Assembly: GCF_036013525.1 (NCBI RefSeq)
Contig: NZ_CP107853.1
Span: 7,502,001-7,566,000 of the forward strand
Reading direction: 5' to 3'
DNA length: 64,000 nucleotides
Origin: Nonomuraea sp. NBC_00507
GTDB taxonomy: Bacteria; Actinomycetota; Actinomycetes; Streptosporangiales; Streptosporangiaceae
The notes under the pieces were generated by a model that ran no database searches, had not been told where the DNA came from, and worked only from the letters and a program-made list of their open reading frames with translations. Shown piece after piece: positions 58,911 to 64,000 of the stretch; the stretch's first letter is position 1, and each line of letters begins with the position of its first letter. A program made the position numbers and the translations under genes.

Positions 58911-59018
58911 TGAGCGGGCAGAGCGCGGCCACGTCCGGGCGGCGGGTGCCCGGGAGGGGTTCCAGGGCGGCGCGGGCGGGTACACGTACGGCCTGCGTGA
59001 GAAGGGCCGGGTGCGCCG

Positions 59019-60572
59019 ATGATCGGAAGGCTGGCGGAGCTGGGCGGCTTCGGGATCGAGGCCGTGGTCACGCTCACCCGCAACGGGCTCTTGGCGCCGG
59101 TGCCGCCTGCCGCGCTGGCGCGCATGGTGGAGGCGTACCGGCACTTCCACGTGAGCCCCGCCGCGGGCGTGGCCATGGCGGCGGCGCGCTGGCCGGAGCG
59201 GCGGGCTGTCGTGGATGAGGCGGGGTCGCTCACGTTCGCCGAGCTGAACGAGCGGGCGGCGGCGCTGGCCTCCGGCCTGCGCGGGCGGCATGGCGTGGGT
59301 CCTGGGCGGACGGTGGCGGTCATGTGGCCCAACGATCGCGGCTTCGTGACCGCGGTCGCCGCAGTGTCGCGGCTGGGCGCGGACCTGCTGCTGCTCAACA
59401 CCGGGCTGGCCGGGCCGCGGCTGCGGGAGGTGCTGCGGCGCGAAGGCGCGCACGCGCTCATCGCGGCGCCGGACCTGCCGCCGGTGGACTTCGCCGGCCC
59501 CCGCATCACCGACCTCGACGAGCTCACCCGCGAGGGCGGCCTGAGCGGCGCCGGCCCGCACGAGCCGCCGCGCCGGGCCGGGCGGCTGGTGCTGCTCACC
59601 TCCGGCACCACCGGCACGCCCAAGGGCGCGCCGCGCTCGTTGTCGCCGGCCGGGCTGGCCGAGCCGTTCATCTCCATGCTCGCCACCGTGCCGCTGCGCA
59701 GCGGTGAGCCCCTGCTCATCGCGCCGCCGCTGTTCCACGGTCTCGGCCTGCTCTGGTACGGGGCCGCGCTGGTGTTCGGCTGCCCGGTCGTCCTGCTGCG
59801 CCGCTTCGACGCCGGGGCCGTGCTCGACGCACTCGCCGCCGAGCGGGCCGGTGCGCTGGTGGCCGTGCCGATCATGCTGAAGCGGCTACTGGCCTGCGCG
59901 CCCCGCCCGCTGCCGGACCTGCGGGTGGTGCTCTGCGGTGGTTCGGCGCTCCCGCCTGCCCTGGGCACCGCCTTCATGGACGCCTATGGTGAGGTGCTCT
60001 ACAACCTGTACGGCTCGACCGAGGCCGGCTGGGCCTCCCTGGCCACACCGGCCGACCTGCGTGCCGCCCCCGGCACCGTTGGCCGGCCGCCACGCGGCGC
60101 CACGGTCCGCGTCGCGGGCCCGGACGGCGCCGAGCAGCCACCGGGCGAGGTGGGCCGAGTGCTCGTGGCCGGCGGCCTGACGTTCACCGGCGCCGCGGAC
60201 GGTCTGCTGATCACCGGCGACCTGGGGCACCGCGACGACAGCGGGCTGCTGTTCATCGACGGCCGCGACGACGACATGATCGTCTCCGGCGGTGAGAACG
60301 TCTTCCCGCAGGAGGTCGAGAACCTCCTGGCCCGCCGGCCCGGCGTCGCGGATGTGGCCGTGCTCGGCGTGCCGGACGAGGAGTACGGCCAGCGCCTGGC
60401 GGCGTTCGTGGTCCCGGAGGAGGGAACGGCGCTGTCGGCCGAGGAGCTCAGGCAGGCGGTCAAGGCGGAACTGGCCGGGTTCAAGGTGCCACGCGACATC
60501 ACGTTCGTGGACTCCGTGCCGCGCAACCAGACCGGCAAGGTGGACCGCCTCAAACTCGTCCCTCGCGCCTGA
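59019..60572 (+). CDS. AMP-dependent acyl-CoA synthetase/ligase
   Basis: A 517-residue adenylate-forming enzyme that activates a carboxylic acid as acyl-AMP and then acyl-CoA. The P-loop is LLTSGTTGTPKGAPRS, followed by LYGSTEAGWASLA, TGDLGHRDDSGLLFIDGRDD, SGGENVFPQEVENLL and the C-terminal catalytic lysine in RNQTGKVDRLKLV. The N-terminal 40 residues extend slightly beyond the usual start. The substrate (fatty or aromatic acid) is not readable. Confidence 0.9.
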   Translation: MIGRLAELGGFGIEAVVTLTRNGLLAPVPPAALARMVEAYRHFHVSPAAGVAMAAARWPERRAVVDEAGSLTFAELNERAAALASGLRGRHGVGPGRTVAVMWPNDRGFVTAVAAVSRLGADLLLLNTGLAGPRLREVLRREGAHALIAAPDLPPVDFAGPRITDLDELTREGGLSGAGPHEPPRRAGRLVLLTSGTTGTPKGAPRSLSPAGLAEPFISMLATVPLRSGEPLLIAPPLFHGLGLLWYGAALVFGCPVVLLRRFDAGAVLDALAAERAGALVAVPIMLKRLLACAPRPLPDLRVVLCGGSALPPALGTAFMDAYGEVLYNLYGSTEAGWASLATPADLRAAPGTVGRPPRGATVRVAGPDGAEQPPGEVGRVLVAGGLTFTGAADGLLITGDLGHRDDSGLLFIDGRDDDMIVSGGENVFPQEVENLLARRPGVADVAVLGVPDEEYGQRLAAFVVPEEGTALSAEELRQAVKAELAGFKVPRDITFVDSVPRNQTGKVDRLKLVPRA

Positions 60573-60613
60573 CGCAAGAAATCTACAATGTAAAGGCGCT
60601 CGTCTGGGTGTCG

Positions 60614-61387
60614 TTACTCATACGGTGCGTCCGGGGCGTCGACCGGCTCCACCTGGGTGGCGGCCAGTGCAGGCACGGCCGTCCGGGCGGCGGGGATCCA
60701 GGCCCCCGTGACGCGTACCCAGGTGTCGGCCGCGGGTGCGGGCGCGCCTTTGACGGTGACCTTCATCGTCTGGGCGTCGGCGGCGCAGCAGGCGATGCGC
60801 AGGCGGGCGAGGTGCCATCCGCCGGCCGATGGCACGGCGAAGCCGGTCAGCCGCACGTTCTTGCCCTTCAGTGAGGCAGGCGCGGACCAGGCGCGGCCGG
60901 CGAACTCGCTGATGGTCACGTCGTTGACCCGGCCGGTTTTCAGCGGTGGCAGTTTCGCGTCCACGACGGACGGCGGGGGAGGGGCGGGGGCGTGCTCGGC
61001 CCGCTGGACGGCGTACGAGCCGAGCGCGGGTGGTGCGATCAGGAAGATCACGGCCACGGGGAGGGCCAGCAGCCATGCCACCCGGATCTGTTCGCGGTGT
61101 TCCGCGTGGGCCGCCGGCGAGCTGGAGATCACAGGCTCGCGGCCGAGCAGCCGTGCCAGGTGCAGCTCTTCCTCGAGCACGGCCGGGGCGATCGCCGTCC
61201 GGCGTCGGCGCCGCCGTTCCGCGGCCGGGACCGCCACGCCGAGGACGGCGAGCACGGCGCCGGCGACGATCAACAGTGGCCGGAAGCCCGGCTTGACGTA
61301 GTTGGCGAAGTCGGCCGAGAAGACGGAGATCCACAGCAGTGCCCCGCCGAGCAGGAGCAGGAGCGAACTCTGGGAGGAGCGGTTCAC
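60614..61387 (-). CDS. TIGR03943-family protein (YcgQ-like), copy 1
   Basis: A 257-residue membrane-anchored protein with two N-terminal hydrophobic segments (LLLLLGGALLWISVFSADFA, LLIVAGAVLAVLGVAV), another near residue 115 (LLALPVAVIFLIAPPALGSY) and a C-terminal soluble domain with the conserved CCAADA (ARLRIACCAADAQTMKVTV) and DTWVRVTGAWIPA. The cysteine pair suggests metal binding. The GTG start overlaps the stop of the second copy (GTGA). It is the third gene of a probable zinc-regulated operon. Confidence 0.85.
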   Translation of the reverse strand: MNRSSQSSLLLLLGGALLWISVFSADFANYVKPGFRPLLIVAGAVLAVLGVAVPAAERRRRRRTAIAPAVLEEELHLARLLGREPVISSSPAAHAEHREQIRVAWLLALPVAVIFLIAPPALGSYAVQRAEHAPAPPPPSVVDAKLPPLKTGRVNDVTISEFAGRAWSAPASLKGKNVRLTGFAVPSAGGWHLARLRIACCAADAQTMKVTVKGAPAPAADTWVRVTGAWIPAARTAVPALAATQVEPVDAPDAPYE

Positions 61388-62037
61388 GTGGGCTCCTCGT
61401 ACGGTTCGGCGGGTGGTTCGATCCTGACGACTTCGGTCGCGGCGATGGCAGGCGGCACGTAGTCGGAGGGAATCCCGTCTTTCCACGGCACCCACGTGCC
61501 GGTGACGCGTACCCAGGAGTCCTCGGGCGGGGCGGGCGCGCCATTGACGGTCACTTCCAGGGCGAGCGCGTCGGCGGCGCAGCAGTTGATCCGCATCCTG
61601 GTCAGGTGCCAGCCGTGTCCGGATGTCACGACGAAGCCGGTCAGCCGGACCCGCCGGCCGGCCAGGGAGGTGCCGTGGGCGCGGCCGATGAACTCGCCGA
61701 GTGTCAGGTCGGCGGCCGGCGGCCCGGCGTAGGCGGTCGCGGGTGGGGGAGCGCCGGTGTGGCGGCGGGCCGCGTACGAGCCGAGCGGGGGCGGGGCGAC
61801 CAGCACGATCGCGAAGACCGGCGCCGCGAGCAGCCATGCCACCCGGGGGGAGTGGCTGCCGGGCCGCCGCCGGAAGGCGGTCGCCAGACCGAGTGCGACC
61901 AGCACCGCGCCGGTCGCGACGAGCGCGGGCCGGAAGCCGGTTCTGACGTAGTTGGCGTACATCGCCGAGAACGCCGACACGCTCAGCAGGGTCGCACCGA
62001 GCACCACGAGCAGCCACCCCTGGGCCTGGCGGCTCAC
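61384..62037 (-). CDS. TIGR03943-family protein (YcgQ-like), copy 2
   Basis: A 217-residue relative of the downstream protein. It has two N-terminal membrane segments (LLVVLGATLLSVSAFSAMYA, PALVATGAVLVALGLATAFR), a third near residue 70, and the conserved RMRINCCAADALALEVTV and DSWVRVTGTWVPW. The GTG overlaps the permease stop (GTGA). Having two TIGR03943 copies beside one permease suggests a duplication after the operon formed. Confidence 0.85.
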   Translation of the reverse strand: MSRQAQGWLLVVLGATLLSVSAFSAMYANYVRTGFRPALVATGAVLVALGLATAFRRRPGSHSPRVAWLLAAPVFAIVLVAPPPLGSYAARRHTGAPPPATAYAGPPAADLTLGEFIGRAHGTSLAGRRVRLTGFVVTSGHGWHLTRMRINCCAADALALEVTVNGAPAPPEDSWVRVTGTWVPWKDGIPSDYVPPAIAATEVVRIEPPAEPYEEPT

Positions 62038-63023
62038 AGCAGTGCCCAGCCCGTGACGAAGCTGACGATGATCGCCAGGGCGAGCGTGAGCGGCAGGAAC
62101 CGCCAGGCGAAGGCCCGGCCGAAGGTGCCGGCGTGCAGCGCGATCAGCTTCAGGTCCACGATCGGCCCGACCACCAGGAACGCCAGCTTCGCCGTCGGTG
62201 AGAACGTCGTGAGCGAGGCCGCCACGAACGCGTCGGCCTCGGAGCAGATCGACAGCAGCACCGCCAGGAACGCCAGCACCAGCACGGACACCACGGGTAC
62301 TCCGCCGAGCGCGGTGAGCCATTCGCGGGGGATCACCACGTTCAGCGTCGCCGCGGCGAGGGCGCCGATGACCAGGTATCCGCCGGCGTGCAGCAGGTCG
62401 TGGCACATGGCGTCGAGGAAGGCGCCCCACCGGCCCTGTCCTGGTTCGGCGTGGCGGCGCGGGACGGGCAGCCAGGCGGCGCGACCGAGCCGCGCCCAGA
62501 TCCAGCCCGCCAGCACGGCCACCGCCAGCGAGGCGGCGAAGCGGGCCACGACCATCGACGGGTCGCCGGGGAAGGCGACGGCGGTGGCCACGAGCACCAC
62601 GGGGTTGATCGCGGGGGAGGCCAGCAGGAACGCCAGCGCCGCCGGCGCCGCCACACCCCGCGCCATGAGCCCGGAGGCCACCGGCACCGACGCGCATTCG
62701 CAGCCCGGCAGCACCGCCCCGGCGATGCCCGCCACCGGCACCGCCGCGTAGGGGCGGCGCGGCAGTGCCCGTGTCCAGAACGACGCGGGCACGAACGCCG
62801 TGATCGCCGCCGACAGCGCCACCCCGAACACCAGGAACGGGATCGCCTGCACGCAGACCGCCACGAACACCGTCGCCCACGTTTGCAGCGCCGGGTCGCT
62901 CAGGTGTGGCGCGAGCAGGAACCTGCCGGCCACCAACAGTCCCACCAGCACGAGAAACGCCCAGGGGAGCCCGAAGGCCGGGCTGGAGCGTTCGCGGGCC
63001 GGCCGGTCGGTTGCCGCGATCAT
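62034..63023 (-). CDS. Permease of the YcgR/YraQ (DUF318) family
   Basis: A 329-residue protein with about eight membrane segments. The family features GAVLPGCECASVPVASGLMA and LLASPAINPVVLVATAVAFP are present, as is the mirrored ICSEADAFVAASL; the cysteines and acidic residues within membrane segments suggest metal passage. In many bacteria it is paired with a TIGR03943 protein. A GGAGGG site lies upstream of the ATG. A Zur-like box is found 55 bases before the start. Confidence 0.88.
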   Translation of the reverse strand: MIAATDRPARERSSPAFGLPWAFLVLVGLLVAGRFLLAPHLSDPALQTWATVFVAVCVQAIPFLVFGVALSAAITAFVPASFWTRALPRRPYAAVPVAGIAGAVLPGCECASVPVASGLMARGVAAPAALAFLLASPAINPVVLVATAVAFPGDPSMVVARFAASLAVAVLAGWIWARLGRAAWLPVPRRHAEPGQGRWGAFLDAMCHDLLHAGGYLVIGALAAATLNVVIPREWLTALGGVPVVSVLVLAFLAVLLSICSEADAFVAASLTTFSPTAKLAFLVVGPIVDLKLIALHAGTFGRAFAWRFLPLTLALAIIVSFVTGWALL

Positions 63024-63078
63024 CTGATGGTCGCCCTCCGTGGCCGGTTTTCGGAGGGTTCAGTATGGCATGCGGGGG

Positions 63079-63093
63079 TGACAACCGTTTTCA
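63079..63093 (-). promoter_or_regulatory. Probable Zur box
   Basis: On the minus strand TGAAAACGGTTGTCA, a 7-1-7 palindrome with one mismatch, close to the actinobacterial Zur consensus TGAAAACGATTTTCA. It sits where the -35 of the permease operon would be and overlaps the last codon of the upstream gene. Confidence 0.65.
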
Positions 63094-63912
63094 GCGTGTG
63101 AAGTGTCGGGCGTGCTCCCGTACCCACTGCTCGAACGTGCGCGGCTCCCGGCCGGTGATCTCCCGCACCGTCGGCACGACCGTGTAGGCCTCCGGGGGCG
63201 GGTCGCCCTGCCAGGAGGCCAGGAGCTCGATCAGCTCCTCGTCGAGGCCGGCGCGCCGCCACCGCTCGCGCGCCTGCTGCTCGGTCAGCTCGTCGAAGTG
63301 GAGCTCGCTGCCGAGCACCTTGCCGATCGTGGCCAGCCGCTGCCGGGCCGTGTACGGCTGCGGCCCGGTCAGTGTGTACGCCTTGCCGCCATGCCCGCCC
63401 CGGGCGAGCACCGCGGCGGCCACCGCGCCTACGTCGGCCTCGTGGATCACCGCCATGGGGACGTCGCCGAACGGCTCGGACACCCGTCCTTCTGCGCGGA
63501 TGTCCGGCGCCCAGCCGAGTGTGTTGCTCATGAAGTCCACCGGCTGCAGGCGCGTCCATTCGACGTCGCCGCGTTCGAACGCCTCCTCCACGGGGCCGGG
63601 CCGCCCGTTCCAGAGCAGTGTCACGCGCCGCACCCCGGCCTCGGCGGTCATCGTGGCCAGCTGAGGGCCGGTGCGCAGCGTGGCGTAGTCGTCGCCGCCC
63701 ACGGTCAGCAGGTGCACGCCGGTGACGCCGCGCAGCGCGGGCCGTACGCTGTCGGGGTCTGTCAGATCGCCTTCGGCCACCTCGACCTGGCCGGGGAGGC
63801 TAGCTCTGGCAGGGTGGCGGGTCAGGGCCCGCACCCGGTGGCCCAGGCGGAGCAACTCTTCGACGACATGCCGACCGGCCTTGCCGGTCGCTCCGGTCAC
63901 GAGGAACGTCAT
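63091..63912 (-). CDS. NmrA-like NAD(P)-binding protein
   Basis: A 273-residue atypical SDR. The cofactor motif is MTFLVTGATGKAGRHVVEEL, with ALTRHPARASLPGQVEVAEG, VHLLTVGG, VEWTRLQPVDFMSNTLGWAP and a C-terminal NmrA-type region ending REHARHFTR. This family includes quinone reductases and redox sensors. Its stop codon lies in the Zur box of the next operon. It is probably a single gene; its promoter lies near the window end. Confidence 0.88.
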   Translation of the reverse strand: MTFLVTGATGKAGRHVVEELLRLGHRVRALTRHPARASLPGQVEVAEGDLTDPDSVRPALRGVTGVHLLTVGGDDYATLRTGPQLATMTAEAGVRRVTLLWNGRPGPVEEAFERGDVEWTRLQPVDFMSNTLGWAPDIRAEGRVSEPFGDVPMAVIHEADVGAVAAAVLARGGHGGKAYTLTGPQPYTARQRLATIGKVLGSELHFDELTEQQARERWRRAGLDEELIELLASWQGDPPPEAYTVVPTVREITGREPRTFEQWVREHARHFTR

Positions 63913-64000
63913 GCCGCCGACGCTAGGGCAGGCTGCCGCCCGCCGCCTCGGCCTTTGGCCGGAGGCTCCGGGCGGACTTCCGTCCTAGGCCCCGCCTCAG

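Noticed and set aside
1..64000. tRNA, rRNA or CRISPR arrays
   Set aside because: No cloverleaf-like sequence with a T-loop GTTCRA pattern, no conserved rRNA blocks and no regularly spaced repeats were noticed on either strand; a covariance-model search would be needed to exclude small RNAs.

Overview
This is high-GC DNA (about 70% G+C) with many GTG starts, ATGA/GTGA gene overlaps, Tat and lipoprotein signals, HspR, DUF1876 and SPW-type proteins. It reads as the chromosome of a filamentous actinomycete, plausibly Streptosporangiales such as a Nonomuraea relative. The genus is an inference from gene style only. No rRNA, tRNA or CRISPR array was seen.

Bases 1-12 kb: a glycoside-use operon on the minus strand (3' partial GH106-like hydrolase, two CUT1 permeases, binding lipoprotein) stands back to back with a DeoR regulator. 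The regulator is followed by a Tat-exported PhoD phosphatase, a secreted discoidin-domain protein and an arabinose/fucose-isomerase-type enzyme. A [3Fe-4S] ferredoxin-reductase fusion and a P450 form a self-contained oxidation pair. Bases 12-19 kb: a GntR-controlled sugar-acid cluster (CUT1 transporter without ATPase, galactonate dehydratase, mannonate-dehydratase-type enzyme, gluconokinase).

Bases 19-24.6 kb hold small single genes: a frameshifted membrane protein, DUF1876, two NAD(P)-binding proteins, an orphan RbsB-like lipoprotein and an AraC/SDR divergent pair. Bases 24.7-33.7 kb are the most interesting part. This tight, mostly overlapping operon encodes a NitT/TauT-type ABC importer, a RutA-like and a RutB-like enzyme, an NtaA/SnaA-type flavin monooxygenase, an MFS transporter fused in frame to a stand-alone riboflavin kinase domain, an FMN reductase and a flavin reductase. 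Riboflavin kinase, flavin reductase and a flavin-dependent riboflavin hydrolase are the known ingredients of riboflavin catabolism in Microbacterium (rca genes), and Rut chemistry opens a uracil ring. I therefore propose uptake and degradation of riboflavin, or a related flavin or pyrimidine, as a testable hypothesis. An anthraniloyl-CoA-monooxygenase-like hydroxylase lies just downstream.

Bases 35-52 kb form a stress island mixed with decaying genes: two Hsp20/HspR-type pairs, a DnaJ-like/DnaK/GrpE operon in unusual order, an SPW membrane protein with a CIRCE-like site upstream, a lipase maturation factor paired with a phytoene-desaturase-like oxidoreductase, and an archaeal-type FBP aldolase/phosphatase. 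Broken copies of a CBS protein, an acyl-CoA dehydrogenase, both subunits of a cation/proton antiporter and an MFS transporter lie among them.

Bases 52-64 kb: a PASTA lipoprotein bracketed by near-identical direct repeats; a 2.5 kb segment bounded by 19-bp inverted repeats that resemble insertion-sequence ends; a secreted rhamnogalacturonan lyase behind LacI-type operators; an F420-type oxidoreductase and an acyl-CoA-ligase-type enzyme; and a three-gene permease/TIGR03943 operon behind a probable Zur box.
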